Assembly (NCBI GenBank): GCA_020852815.1 | Contig: JADZAN010000001.1 | Location: 124,001-188,000, forward strand | Reading direction: 5' to 3' | Source of the DNA: Gemmatimonadaceae bacterium | GTDB lineage: Bacteria; Gemmatimonadota; Gemmatimonadetes; Gemmatimonadales; Gemmatimonadaceae | Length of the DNA stretch: 64,000 nt | Shown: positions 25,409 through 34,062 of the stretch, piece by piece | Layout of the letters: every line of letters begins with the position of its first letter | Position numbering within the stretch: the stretch's first letter is position 1 | Notes under the pieces: generated by a model | Database searches by the model: none | Seen by the model: the letters and a program-made list of their open reading frames with translations, nothing else | What the model was told of the DNA's origin: nothing | Program-made: the position numbers and the translations under genes

Positions 25409-27081
25409 CGAGCAATCTCCGGTTGAGGCGGGAGCACGAAGGCCCCGATGTGCGGTCCGCTGTTGTGGCGCGAGGCACGGAGGGCGATCGCGAGGGTGTG
25501 GCGCGTGTCCTCGGGATGGACGATGGCATCGACGTAGCCGCGCGCCGCTGCATAACGAGCGTCGAGCTGGTGTTCGTAGTCGGCGCGCATCTCGTCGATG
25601 GAGCCCTGCACCTCGGGGGCGAGCGCCTTTCCCGCCTTCCTGGCGGCGTCGATCGCAACGCCGTGCACGGCCTGGATGGCCGACTCGCCCTCCATCACCC
25701 CCATGCGCCCGGTGGGCCAGGAGAAGATGAAGTCGGGGTCGAACCCCTGCGCCGCCATCGCGTAGTAGCCGGCGCCCGACGCATGGTTTACCGTCAGCAC
25801 CAACTTGGGGACGCGCGCGCAGGCCATGGCCTCGACGAAGCGCGCACCGGCGCGAATGATTCCCTCGTGCTCCGCTTCGGCGCCCACCATGAAGCCCGAG
25901 ACGTCCTGCACGAAGAGGATCGGAATCCCCTGACGGTCGCAGCGATCGATGAAGTAGGCGACCTTGTCCGCGCTCTCGGCGTAGACGATCCCGCCAAAGC
26001 GCGGCTTCTCGCCCGGACGCCCCTTGATGAGTCCGCGCTGGTTGGCGATCACCGCGACCTGGATGCCCTCGATGGCCCCGTCGCCGCAGATCATCTCACG
26101 GGCCAACTGGGGCTGGAACTCGTCGAGCGCTCCGTTGTCGAGGATGGCGCGGAGGACGGTGTGCATGTCGTACGACATGCGATGGTCCGCGGGGAGGAGG
26201 TCGTAGAGCGCGTCGGAGTCGGCGGCGGTGGTTGCGGTGGTTTTGGTACTGAGCGGGTTGGAATGGTGAGGGCGGTTGGGGTCGGCGGAGGTATTTTCAA
26301 AGCGGGGGGGGGCCCCCGCCCCCTCCCGCGGCAACCGAGCCACCAACTCGCGAATCTTCGCCACGCACGCCGGATCATCATCCACCGCGTAGTGCGCCAC
26401 CCCGCTCACCTCGGTGTGCGTCGTCGCACCGCCCAGCGTCTCGCCGTCGATCGTCTGCCCCGTCGCCCCCTTCACCAGGTTGGGACCGCCCAGCCCCATG
26501 AACGACGTCCCCTTCACCATCAGGATCACGTCGCTCAACGCCGGCAGGTACGCGCCGCCGGCAATGCACGGCCCCATCACCGCCGCAATCTGCGGAATGC
26601 GCAGGTAACGGCGCATGATCGAGTTGTAGTAGAAGAGCCGCGCCGCACCGTATTGACCGGGAAAGACGCCGCCCTGGTACGGGAGGTTCACCCCCGCCGA
26701 GTCGACGAGGTAGATGATCGGGATGCGACAGCGCATCGCAATCTCCTGCGCGCGCAGCATCTTCTTGATCGTCTCCGGCCACCACGACCCGGCCTTCACC
26801 GTGGCATCGTTGGCCACGATGACCACTTCGCGCCCGTGCACGTGGCCAATTCCCGTGACGACACCGGCGCCCGGCGCCTGGGAGTCATACTGGTCGTACG
26901 CCACGAGCAACCCGATCTCGACGAAGGTCGTCCCCGCATCGCAGAGGGCGTCGATGCGTTCGCGAGCGGTCAGCTTTCCCTGTGTATGCTGCCGCGCGAT
27001 CTTGTCCGCCCCGCCCCCTTGCCGCAGCGCCGCTTCGAGCGAGCGGACCTCCGCGCTCAGTTCACGAAGTCGCGACGTCAT
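25405..27081 (-). CDS. Acyl-CoA carboxylase carboxyltransferase (beta) subunit, methylcrotonyl/geranyl-CoA type
   Basis: 558 residues with two crotonase-like carboxyltransferase halves. [17 protein letters not shown] and [10 protein letters not shown] lie in the N half, [14 protein letters not shown] and [20 protein letters not shown] in the C half. By motif it looks nearer to methylcrotonyl- or geranyl-CoA carboxylase than to propionyl-CoA carboxylase; this is a judgement by eye. Between the halves is an unusual Ser/Thr/Asn-rich insert of about 35 residues with lower GC and a C9 tract on the coding strand. The biotin carboxylase and BCCP subunit must lie elsewhere. The start overlaps the B12-subunit stop (ATGA). 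Confidence 0.87.
   Translation of the reverse strand: MTSRLRELSAEVRSLEAALRQGGGADKIARQHTQGKLTARERIDALCDAGTTFVEIGLLVAYDQYDSQAPGAGVVTGIGHVHGREVVIVANDATVKAGSWWPETIKKMLRAQEIAMRCRIPIIYLVDSAGVNLPYQGGVFPGQYGAARLFYYNSIMRRYLRIPQIAAVMGPCIAGGAYLPALSDVILMVKGTSFMGLGGPNLVKGATGQTIDGETLGGATTHTEVSGVAHYAVDDDPACVAKIRELVARLPREGAGAPPRFENTSADPNRPHHSNPLSTKTTATTAADSDALYDLLPADHRMSYDMHTVLRAILDNGALDEFQPQLAREMICGDGAIEGIQVAVIANQRGLIKGRPGEKPRFGGIVYAESADKVAYFIDRCDRQGIPILFVQDVSGFMVGAEAEHEGIIRAGARFVEAMACARVPKLVLTVNHASGAGYYAMAAQGFDPDFIFSWPTGRMGVMEGESAIQAVHGVAIDAARKAGKALAPEVQGSIDEMRADYEHQLDARYAAARGYVDAIVHPEDTRHTLAIALRASRHNSGPHIGAFVLPPQPEIAR
26304..26312. repeat. Nine-base homopolymer G tract inside the carboxyltransferase gene
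   Basis: Nine G on the plus strand (nine C on the coding strand) fall in the linker between the two carboxyltransferase domains. The tract is directly followed by CCCCC. Slippage here would shift the frame. Confidence 0.9.
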
Positions 27082-27488
27082 GCGGCCGGCTGATGCTGCT
27101 GAAACCAGTCCCGGATGTACTCCACCAGCGCGGCCGTCGGCGTCCCGGGACCAAACAGCTCGCCGATTCCCAGCGCGCGCAGCGCCTCCATGTCTTCCCT
27201 GGGGATGATTCCTCCCCCCGTGATGAGGATGTCCTCGCGACCGGCGTCGACGAGGAGCTGTCGCACGCGCGGGAAGAGCGTCATGTGCGCCCCACTGAGG
27301 ATGGAGAGCCCGACCACGTCGACGTCTTCCTGGACCGCCGCCGTGGCGATCATCTCGGGGGTCTGGTGCAGGCCGGTGTAGATCACTTCCATGCCGGCGT
27401 CGCGCAACGAGGCAGCGACGACCTTGGCCCCGCGGTCGTGACCGTCGAGGCCCGGCTTGGCAATCAGCACGCGAATGGGTCGGGACAT
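27078..27488 (-). CDS. Cobalamin-binding small subunit of acyl-CoA mutase (IcmB-like)
   Basis: 136 residues, the exact size class of separate B12 subunits such as IcmB. The base-off cobalamin motif [10 protein letters not shown] (DxHxxG) is near residue 14, with LSILSGAHM near 70 and ITGGGIIP near 97. It partners the large subunit encoded at 28369-30063. The two genes are separated by an unrelated methyltransferase gene. The ATG at 27488 is chosen; the upstream frame lacks coding character. Confidence 0.92.
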   Translation of the reverse strand: MSRPIRVLIAKPGLDGHDRGAKVVAASLRDAGMEVIYTGLHQTPEMIATAAVQEDVDVVGLSILSGAHMTLFPRVRQLLVDAGREDILITGGGIIPREDMEALRALGIGELFGPGTPTAALVEYIRDWFQQHQPAA

Positions 27489-27592
27489 GTCGGGAACGCC
27501 GTTGAGGGGACCGGCGACAAGAGGGTGCAGGACGTTGAATTGCATACAAAAAGTAGCCGCCCGCGCCTCCTGACGGCAGGGTAGCAGTCCCC

Positions 27593-28372
27593 CTAGTCGC
27601 GCCGCGCCACCAGCATCATTTCGCTCGACCGGCGCCGCAGCGGCTTCTCGGTGAACGCTTCGAACGCCTGCTCCACGACCAGCCCGGCGGCGGCGCACAA
27701 TTCGGAGATTCGCGTGGCCGTGTACAACCGGATTCGGTGCTCACGCTCGCCTTGCACCTTGGGCCCGCGAAAGGTCGAGCGAATCGTCAGCACGCCGGAG
27801 AGCGGGTCGAACGAGCGCTCATGCGCCACCATGGTCCCGTTGTCGGAGAGCCACCAGTCCTTGGAGAGGAAGCGCGCCATGACGCCGTCGCGGCTCCCGC
27901 CGTGCCAGACGAGGACGCCGCCAGGCTTGAGCACACGGGCAAACTCGGCGATCACGCGTGCGTCGTCGTCGGGCTCCACGAAGAAGCCAAACGACGTGAA
28001 CAGGTTGACGACCGCATCGAATCGTCCGGTCCAGCGCGCGGGGAGCGTTCGCATGTCGCCGCGCGTGTAGCGCAACGTCTTCCCGGTCCCGCGCGCCTTG
28101 GCCTTGGCGAGGAGGTGCGCCGAATAGTCGAGCCCATCGACATCGTAGCCCGCCTCCGCCAGCAGGTGCGCATGCCGTCCCTGCCCGCACGGCACGTCGA
28201 GCACCCGCGCCCCAACCGGCAGCTGCAACACCTCGAGGAGCCGCGCCACCTCCTCCCGATCCTTCTGCAACGTAAAGATCGGTTCGTACTCCAGGAGGTA
28301 CTGCGCATCGAAGTACGACGCCCACCACTCCTCCCCTCGTCTTCTCGTCTTCCCGTCCTCTCGTCTTCTCAA
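27593..28372 (-). CDS. SAM-dependent methyltransferase
   Basis: 259 residues, class I fold. Motif [20 protein letters not shown] is near residue 55, [10 protein letters not shown] follows, and [13 protein letters not shown] is near 145. The substrate is unknown. The only in-frame start I see is TTG 28372, overlapping the mutase stop as TTGA. The first 14 codons are made of an 8-bp tandem repeat (28336-28370) encoding a basic [11 protein letters not shown] tail, so initiation or frame could vary with repeat number. It lies between the two mutase subunit genes. Confidence 0.78.
   Translation of the reverse strand: MRRREDGKTRRRGEEWWASYFDAQYLLEYEPIFTLQKDREEVARLLEVLQLPVGARVLDVPCGQGRHAHLLAEAGYDVDGLDYSAHLLAKAKARGTGKTLRYTRGDMRTLPARWTGRFDAVVNLFTSFGFFVEPDDDARVIAEFARVLKPGGVLVWHGGSRDGVMARFLSKDWWLSDNGTMVAHERSFDPLSGVLTIRSTFRGPKVQGEREHRIRLYTATRISELCAAAGLVVEQAFEAFTEKPLRRRSSEMMLVARRD
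28336..28370. repeat. Octanucleotide tandem repeat (CTCGTCTT) at a gene start
   Basis: Four units plus three bases: CTCGTCTT, CTCGTCTT, CCCGTCCT, CTCGTCTT, CTC. All lie inside the first codons of the methyltransferase gene, on a purine-rich coding strand. Eight is not a multiple of three, so a change of one unit would shift the frame. Confidence 0.88.
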
Positions 28373-30063
28373 AAGAACACCGGCTCCCGGTACGCCCCGA
28401 ACACGTCCTCCATCGCGGCGCGGATCTCATAGAGCGTGCAATACGCCCGGGCGCAGTCGAGGATGAACGGGATCATGTTGGCGTCGGTGCGCGCCGCTGC
28501 GCGCAGCGCATCGAGTCGCTGCTGCACGAGCGCCGCGTCGCGCGACGCGCGCAACTCGGCGAGCCGCTGGCGCTGCGTGTCGTCGGCCTCCTTGCCCACC
28601 TTGAGCACCGGGATCGACAGCTCCGGCTCCTGCGTCACGAACTCGTTCACGCCGACCACCAGCCGCCGCCGCTGCTCGATCTCCCACTGCTGGCGCATCG
28701 CGCTCTCGGCGATCTTCCGCTGGAACCACCCCTGTTCGATCCCCTTCACCACGCCCCCCTGCTCCTCGATCTCGGCAAAGATCTGTTCCGCCGCCGCCTC
28801 GAGCTGGTCGGTGAGCGCCTCGACGTAGTAGGAACCGCCTAACGGGTCGGAGACATTGGGGACGCCCGTCTCGTAGGCCAGCACCTGCTGCGTGCGCAAC
28901 GCCACCTGCACCGCCGCTTCCGTGGGGAGCGCCAGCGTCTCGTCCATCGAGTTGGTGTGCAGCGACTGCGTCCCGCCCAGCACCGCGGCCATCGCCTGGT
29001 AGGCCACGCGCACCACGTTGTTCATCGGCTGTTGCGCCGTGAGCGTCACCCCCGCCGTCTGCGAGTGGAAGCGCAACATCCAGGAGCGCGGATCCTTCGC
29101 CCCGTAGCGCGCCTTGAGGCGCCGGGCCCAGATGCGCCGCGCGGCACGCAGCTTGGCGATCTCCTCGAAGAAGTCGTTGTGGATGTCGAAGAAGAACGAC
29201 AGCCGGGGCGCGAACGCGTCGACGTCGAGCCCGCGCGCCATCCCGCGCTCCACATAGGTGAAGCCGTTGGCGAGCGTGAAGGCCAGTTCCTGCGCCGCGG
29301 TCGCGCCCGCCTCGCGAATGTGGTAGCCGCTGATGGAGACGGTGTTCCACTTGGGGGTGTGCGTCGCCCCCCACTCGAAGAGATCGACGATCAGGCGCAA
29401 CGCCGGCTCGATGGGATAGACCCACGCGTGCTGCGCCATGTACTCCTTGAGGATGTCGTTCTGCACCGTCCCCATGATCTGCGCGGGACGCACGCCCTGC
29501 CGTTCGGCAGCCGCAACGTAGAAGCAGAAGAGGATGACGGCCGGACCGTTGATCGTCATCGAGGTCGAGACCTGGTCGAGCGGAATCCCCTCGAAGAGCG
29601 TCTCCATGTCGGCCAGCGACGAAATCGCCACCCCCGTCTTCCCGACCTCGCCCTCGGACCGCGGATGGTCCGAGTCGTACCCCATGAGCGTGGGGAAGTC
29701 GAACGCGGTCGAGAGCCCGGTCTGCCCGTGCTCGAGGAGGAACTTGAAGCGCTGGTTGGTTTCCCGCGCCGTGCCGAAGCCGGCAAACTGGCGCATCGTC
29801 CACAACCGCCCGCGATATCCGGTGGGGTGGATGCCGCGCGTGTACGGGAAGTCGCCCGGCAGGGGGAGCGCCAGCGGATCGCCCGGGAGGACGTCGAGCA
29901 CCGTATAGACGGGGTCGACCTCCTTGTCCGAGTTCACGAAGGCGATCTCGCGCTTCTCGCCCTGCTCGAAGCGCGCGCGCCACCGGTCCACCTCTCCCCG
30001 AAGCCGCTCGATCTCCTCCTGCTGCTCGCGAACGGTATCCGCCAGGTCGCGCGTCGACGTCAT
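28369..30063 (-). CDS. B12-dependent acyl-CoA mutase large subunit, isobutyryl-CoA mutase-like
   Basis: 564 residues, with no B12 domain of its own. It aligns without gaps, at an offset of four, to known methylmalonyl-CoA mutase active-site numbering: Gln201, Tyr247 and His248 match the conserved Q197, Y243 and H244. The two substrate-selecting residues differ: Phe93 stands at Y89 (in RQFAGF) and Gln211 at R207 (in EYMAQ). Phe/Gln is the pair of isobutyryl-CoA mutase, whose subunits also have these sizes. It is therefore probably IcmA-like, interconverting isobutyryl- and n-butyryl-CoA, or a related branched acyl-CoA mutase. The ATG overlaps the GTPase stop (ATGA). Confidence 0.88.
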   Translation of the reverse strand: MTSTRDLADTVREQQEEIERLRGEVDRWRARFEQGEKREIAFVNSDKEVDPVYTVLDVLPGDPLALPLPGDFPYTRGIHPTGYRGRLWTMRQFAGFGTARETNQRFKFLLEHGQTGLSTAFDFPTLMGYDSDHPRSEGEVGKTGVAISSLADMETLFEGIPLDQVSTSMTINGPAVILFCFYVAAAERQGVRPAQIMGTVQNDILKEYMAQHAWVYPIEPALRLIVDLFEWGATHTPKWNTVSISGYHIREAGATAAQELAFTLANGFTYVERGMARGLDVDAFAPRLSFFFDIHNDFFEEIAKLRAARRIWARRLKARYGAKDPRSWMLRFHSQTAGVTLTAQQPMNNVVRVAYQAMAAVLGGTQSLHTNSMDETLALPTEAAVQVALRTQQVLAYETGVPNVSDPLGGSYYVEALTDQLEAAAEQIFAEIEEQGGVVKGIEQGWFQRKIAESAMRQQWEIEQRRRLVVGVNEFVTQEPELSIPVLKVGKEADDTQRQRLAELRASRDAALVQQRLDALRAAARTDANMIPFILDCARAYCTLYEIRAAMEDVFGAYREPVFF

Positions 30064-31151
30064 GGGTCGGTCCTCGTTAGGATGCCGGCACCGCGCCGCA
30101 ACAGTTCGTCGGCGATGCCAAACGGCGTGCTGGTTCCTGCCTCGACGCCCGGGAGTGCGTCGTCGATGAACGCCCGGATCGCCGCATCGTCCCACACCCG
30201 GCGGCGCAGGCGCTGCTCGGCCACCTCGATGATCTGCTCGCGCCAGCGCGCGCGGCGCCGTCGCGTCAGTTCCCCGCTCGCCTCAAGATAGCGGAAGTGG
30301 CGATCGAACGCGTCGACGAGGTCGGCGATCCCTTCGCCCTTTGCCGCCACGGTGCGCAAGACCGGCGGAATCCATTGCTCCTCCTGGTCGCCGCGCGCCG
30401 CCGCGCGCGCCACGCGTCCGGGGTTGTTGATCGTCGCCAGGTCCACCCCGTGATGCGCCGGCACCTGCCGCAGGGCGATCCCGGCGCGCATTCCCAGCAT
30501 CAGCTCGATGTCGTTGCGCACGCGGTCCGCCCCTGGGCGATCGGCCTTGTTCACGGCGAACAGGTCGGCGATCTCCATCAAGCCGGCCTTGAGCGTCTGG
30601 ATCGAGTCGCCCGACTCTGGCACGAGGACCACCAGCGTGCTCTCCGCCGCGCGCGCGATATCGAGTTCGCTCTGCCCGACGCCGACTGTCTCCATCAGGA
30701 TGCGGTCGAAGCCATAGGCGTCGAGCACATCCGCCACCACGCGCGTGGCCGACGACAGGCCGCCTAACGACCCGCGCGTTGCCAGCGACCGGATGTACAC
30801 CCCCGGGTCGAGCGCCACCTCCTCCATGCGGATCCGGTCGCCCAGCAGCGCGCCACCCGTGAAGGGCGACGTGGGGTCCACCGCGACGATCCCCACCGTC
30901 AGCCCCACCTCGCGATAGGCGCGCGTGAGCTGCGTCGTCAGCGTGCTCTTTCCGGCACCGGGGGGCCCAGTGATGCCGATGCGGCGCGCCCGCCCAAGCC
31001 GCGCGTGCAGCACCGCCAGCAGCGCGTCGAAGCCGTCACGCTGGTTCTCCACCATGCTCACCACGCGCGCGAGCGCGGCCGGCTTGCGCGCGTCGAAGTC
31101 GGCGAGCAGTCGCGTCAGCGCGGGCGCGAGGACAGGCGAGTCGGGGATCAC
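30060..31151 (-). CDS. meaB: MeaB/ArgK-type G-protein chaperone of B12 mutase
   Basis: A GTPase of 363 residues that loads and protects cobalamin in acyl-CoA mutases. The P-loop GPPGAGKST is near residue 60, [15 protein letters not shown] near 92, [10 protein letters not shown] near 145, and the guanine motif NKADRPGAD near 190. The GTG start at 31151 is the likely first codon. It directly precedes and overlaps the mutase large subunit, which fits a dedicated chaperone (MeaI in isobutyryl-CoA mutase systems). The old 'arginine/ornithine transport' label is not supported. Confidence 0.92.
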   Translation of the reverse strand: MIPDSPVLAPALTRLLADFDARKPAALARVVSMVENQRDGFDALLAVLHARLGRARRIGITGPPGAGKSTLTTQLTRAYREVGLTVGIVAVDPTSPFTGGALLGDRIRMEEVALDPGVYIRSLATRGSLGGLSSATRVVADVLDAYGFDRILMETVGVGQSELDIARAAESTLVVLVPESGDSIQTLKAGLMEIADLFAVNKADRPGADRVRNDIELMLGMRAGIALRQVPAHHGVDLATINNPGRVARAAARGDQEEQWIPPVLRTVAAKGEGIADLVDAFDRHFRYLEASGELTRRRRARWREQIIEVAEQRLRRRVWDDAAIRAFIDDALPGVEAGTSTPFGIADELLRRGAGILTRTDP

Positions 31152-31162
31152 GGGAGGAAAAA

Positions 31163-32269
31163 CTAGTGGGCGCGCGGTCGCGGCGGCGCCGACGCGTCGG
31201 GAGGCGCCGCGCTCGTCGCACCGACAGCGCCGGGCACGGAGGGCGCTGTGGGCGCGCTGGGCGCTGTGGGCGCACTGGGTGCAGCGGGTGCAGCGGAGAC
31301 CGACGGGGACGGCGCTGCGCCGGGCTCGTCGTGCTCGTCGCGGATTTCGCCGACCAACTCCTCGAGCAGGTCCTCCAGCGTCACGACCCCCGCGGTCCGC
31401 CCCTCTGCGTCACGCACCACCGCCAGGTGCGATCGCCCCCTGATCATCCGGAACAGGAACTCGTTGCACGGCATGTCGGCGGTGGCGAAGGTCACCGGGC
31501 GGAGCGGCGGCCGCTCATCTCCTTCGATATGCAACAGGTCGAAGGCGTGCAGCATCCCCCGCACGTCGTCCAGCGAATCGCCATACATCGGGACGCGGCT
31601 GTAGCGGGACTGCGCCACCTGGCGCGCCACCTCAGCGTTCGGCGTGGCGACGGCGAGTGCGAAGACATCCTTCCGTGGAGTCATGACCTCGCCCAGCGTC
31701 TTCTCCGCGAACTGCACCACCCCTTCGATGATGGCGATCTCGGTATGTTCGCCGACCCCTTCCAGCTCGCCCTCGCGCAGCAGCTCCTCCAGCGCCTCGG
31801 CGTCGGTGGCCTGCTCCGTCGCCGCCTCGCGCCGGGCCTCGCCCGTCAGGCGGCGCGCCAGCAGGAGGATGGGCATGAAGAGAAACTCCACCAGGCGCAA
31901 CAGGGGGAGGAGGAGCGGAATGAGGATGCTCGACCAGCGGCGCGCCACCGCGCGCGGGACCAGCTGCCCCGCCAGAAGGAGGGCAAGGGCATACAGCACG
32001 ATGGCCCGCGCGTGCGCGAGCACCCCGCCCTGCACCGCCGTGGCGATGAAGGTGCCGGCCATGAAGACGACCATCGCCACCCCGGTCGACGCCGCCAGGA
32101 GCAATCGTTGCGGGCGTTCCAGGTACAGCGCCGCCGTCTCCGCCCCGCGCAGCCGCCGCTCGACCCAGTGACGCAACCAGATGCGGCTGACGGAACGCAC
32201 GGCGGTCGCCGCCGCGGTGAGCCCGGCCACGATCCCGATGGTGATGAGGAGGAGGGTCGCGTCGCTCAT
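31163..32269 (-). CDS. CBS-pair membrane protein, CorC/HlyC (CNNM-like) family
   Basis: 368 residues. The N-terminal part is membrane-embedded (hydrophobic stretches about 5-25, 65-85 and 95-115). A linker precedes the CBS pair, entered by EVMTPRKDVFAL and ending VVTLEDLLEELVGEIRDE. The C-terminal tail is an Ala/Pro/Ser/Thr repeat. Family members are linked to magnesium or cobalt efflux; the haemolysin name is historical. It overlaps its paralogue upstream by four bases (ATGA), implying that the pair is made together, perhaps as a heteromer. Confidence 0.87.
   Translation of the reverse strand: MSDATLLLITIGIVAGLTAAATAVRSVSRIWLRHWVERRLRGAETAALYLERPQRLLLAASTGVAMVVFMAGTFIATAVQGGVLAHARAIVLYALALLLAGQLVPRAVARRWSSILIPLLLPLLRLVEFLFMPILLLARRLTGEARREAATEQATDAEALEELLREGELEGVGEHTEIAIIEGVVQFAEKTLGEVMTPRKDVFALAVATPNAEVARQVAQSRYSRVPMYGDSLDDVRGMLHAFDLLHIEGDERPPLRPVTFATADMPCNEFLFRMIRGRSHLAVVRDAEGRTAGVVTLEDLLEELVGEIRDEHDEPGAAPSPSVSAAPAAPSAPTAPSAPTAPSVPGAVGATSAAPPDASAPPRPRAH
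31241..31294. repeat. Six 9-bp tandem repeats encoding an SAP/TAP tail
   Basis: Units of the type GGGCGCTGT repeat in frame and encode Ala-Pro tripeptides (AAP, SAP, TAP) in the C-terminal tail of the CorC-like protein. Nine is a multiple of three, so length change keeps the frame. Confidence 0.85.
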
Positions 32270-33525
32270 GGTTCCCCGTCCGCGCGCCACTCCTCCGGCT
32301 CGGGCTCCGGCCGCTCGCGCTCGAGGTACACGCGTTGCACCCGGCGGCGCACGACGCGCTCCACCACCACGCGAAAGCCGGGAAGGGTCAGCTCCTCGCC
32401 CGAACGCGGGACGCGCCCCAGCACCTCGTACACCAGCCCGCCTAACGTCGACACCTGCTCGTGCCGCAGGTCGACGCCCAGCACCTCGGACACCTCGTCC
32501 AGCGTGAGCCGCGCCGAGATCCAGAAGCGGTCGTCGCCATCGCGCTCGATGGGCGCCTCCTCGATGTCGTACTCGTCGCGGATGTCGCCCACGATCTCTT
32601 CCAGCACGTCCTCGATCGTGATGAGTCCCGCCGTACCGCCAAACTCGTCGGCCACGATGGCGATGTGCATCCCGCTCGCCTGGAAGTCGCGCAGCTGCGC
32701 ATCGGCCTTCTTGGCCCCGGGAATGAAGACGGGCGGGCGCACGATGGTCGTCCAGTCGTCGGGAACCTCGTCAGCCACAATCGCCGGGAGGAGGTCCTTC
32801 GCGAACAGGATCCCGATCACGTCGTCGATCGATTCGCGGAAGACCGGGATGCGCGCGTGTTCCGAACTGCGCACGCGGTCCACCACCTCCGACCATGGCG
32901 TGTCGCGATCGAGGGCGACGATGTCGACACGCGGCACCATCAGCTCGTGCACCTCGGCCTCGCCGAGCCGAAAGACGGAGTTGAGGAGTCCGCGCTCCTC
33001 CTTTCCAACCTCCGCCTCGGCGGCGACGACCTGCATGAACTGCTCGGCCGTCGCCTCGCGCTCCTCGGTGCGGTCGGTGGGGGGCGGGAGGAGGCGGTGC
33101 AGCGTGGCGTCGATCCACCCGCCTAACGCCGAGATGGGCGCGAGTCCCTGCTCCACCACGCGGATGAAGCCGTACAGGCGCGTGGCTGTCCGCGTCCCTG
33201 CGACGCTCCCCGCGCTGCGGGCGAGCGACTCGGTGAGCCCTACCAGCACCAGCGCCGCCAGCACCCCGGCGAGGATCGCCTCGCCCCGGCTTCGCGCCGC
33301 GAGGTCGAGCGCCGATGCCACGCTCACCCCGCCGGTGAGCTGCGCCATGACGCGGGCGAAGGCCAGCGCGCGATGCGTGCGTTCGCGCCGCGCGTGCAGC
33401 GCGCCGAGCGCCGGGGGGAGTGGCTCATCGGGATCGAGGGCGAGCATGGCCCCGTCCGAGGCGGCGCACAACGCCGCCACGAGAGCGGCGAGCACGGCGA
33501 TGGCCCACGCGACCAGGGTCAGCAT
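32266..33525 (-). CDS. CBS-pair membrane protein with CorC_HlyC domain
   Basis: 419 residues. An N-terminal DUF21-like membrane region is followed by the CBS pair (HELMVPRVDIVAL to TIEDVLEEIVGDIRDE), then a C-terminal transporter-associated CorC_HlyC domain (RFWISARLTLDEVSEVLG). The downstream paralogue lacks this last domain. It sits after ybeY, an arrangement common in bacteria (ybeY-corC). A role in divalent cation export is the family inference. Confidence 0.88.
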   Translation of the reverse strand: MLTLVAWAIAVLAALVAALCAASDGAMLALDPDEPLPPALGALHARRERTHRALAFARVMAQLTGGVSVASALDLAARSRGEAILAGVLAALVLVGLTESLARSAGSVAGTRTATRLYGFIRVVEQGLAPISALGGWIDATLHRLLPPPTDRTEEREATAEQFMQVVAAEAEVGKEERGLLNSVFRLGEAEVHELMVPRVDIVALDRDTPWSEVVDRVRSSEHARIPVFRESIDDVIGILFAKDLLPAIVADEVPDDWTTIVRPPVFIPGAKKADAQLRDFQASGMHIAIVADEFGGTAGLITIEDVLEEIVGDIRDEYDIEEAPIERDGDDRFWISARLTLDEVSEVLGVDLRHEQVSTLGGLVYEVLGRVPRSGEELTLPGFRVVVERVVRRRVQRVYLERERPEPEPEEWRADGEP

Positions 33526-33550
33526 GCGACTCCGCCCGGGACCAATGCGG

Positions 33551-34057
33551 TCACCATGCCCCCGCCTGCCGCAGGCGAGCCACCCAGCGCTCCTGCCGGC
33601 GCCACATCGGGGCGCGCAGCCGTTCCTCCCCCTCGGGATGGTCCCACCCCAGCGCGTGCAGGACGCCGTGCACCGTCAGCCGCGCCAGCTCTTCCCGCCA
33701 GGAGCAACCGGCCGCCGCCGCGTTGCGCCTGGCGAGCTGCGCGGCGATGTAGACGTCGCCGACCACCGGCGCGGCAGGTGCAACCTGCGCGTGCTGGAAG
33801 GTGATGATGTCGGTGGGGCCGCGGTGCCCGAGGTGGCGCCAGTTGAGCCGTGCCATCTCGCGATCACCCACAAACGTTACGGTGAGGAGCGCCGCGCGTG
33901 TCCGCTCCCCCGCGAGGACGCGCGCGCCGATGGCGGCCACGCGCTCGCGCGAGAGCGGGAGTCGTCCCACCGTGCTCGAGACGCGCACATCAAGCTGCTG
34001 CGGTCGCGCGCGCCGTGAACGAGCGCGCGATCTTCCGGGAGAAGGGTCGTCGTCCAT
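33551..34057 (-). CDS. ybeY: Endoribonuclease YbeY
   Basis: A zinc-dependent RNase of 168 residues for 16S rRNA 3' maturation and ribosome quality control. The diagnostic H-G-V-L-H-A-L-G-W-D-H motif with three zinc-binding histidines is near residue 128, and LNWRHLGHRGPTDIITF precedes it. The first 20 residues are a basic extension. It lies 5 bases after the PhoH-like gene, its usual partner. Confidence 0.94.
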   Translation of the reverse strand: MDDDPSPGRSRARSRRARPQQLDVRVSSTVGRLPLSRERVAAIGARVLAGERTRAALLTVTFVGDREMARLNWRHLGHRGPTDIITFQHAQVAPAAPVVGDVYIAAQLARRNAAAAGCSWREELARLTVHGVLHALGWDHPEGEERLRAPMWRRQERWVARLRQAGAW

Positions 34058-34062
34058 GCCGG

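Noticed and set aside
30060-31151. Arginine/ornithine transport ATPase (ArgK)
   Set aside because: Gene context with a B12 mutase and the MeaB-type switch motifs point to the mutase chaperone.
31163-33525. Haemolysin genes
   Set aside because: CBS/CorC membrane proteins are often mislabelled as haemolysins; nothing here suggests lytic activity.
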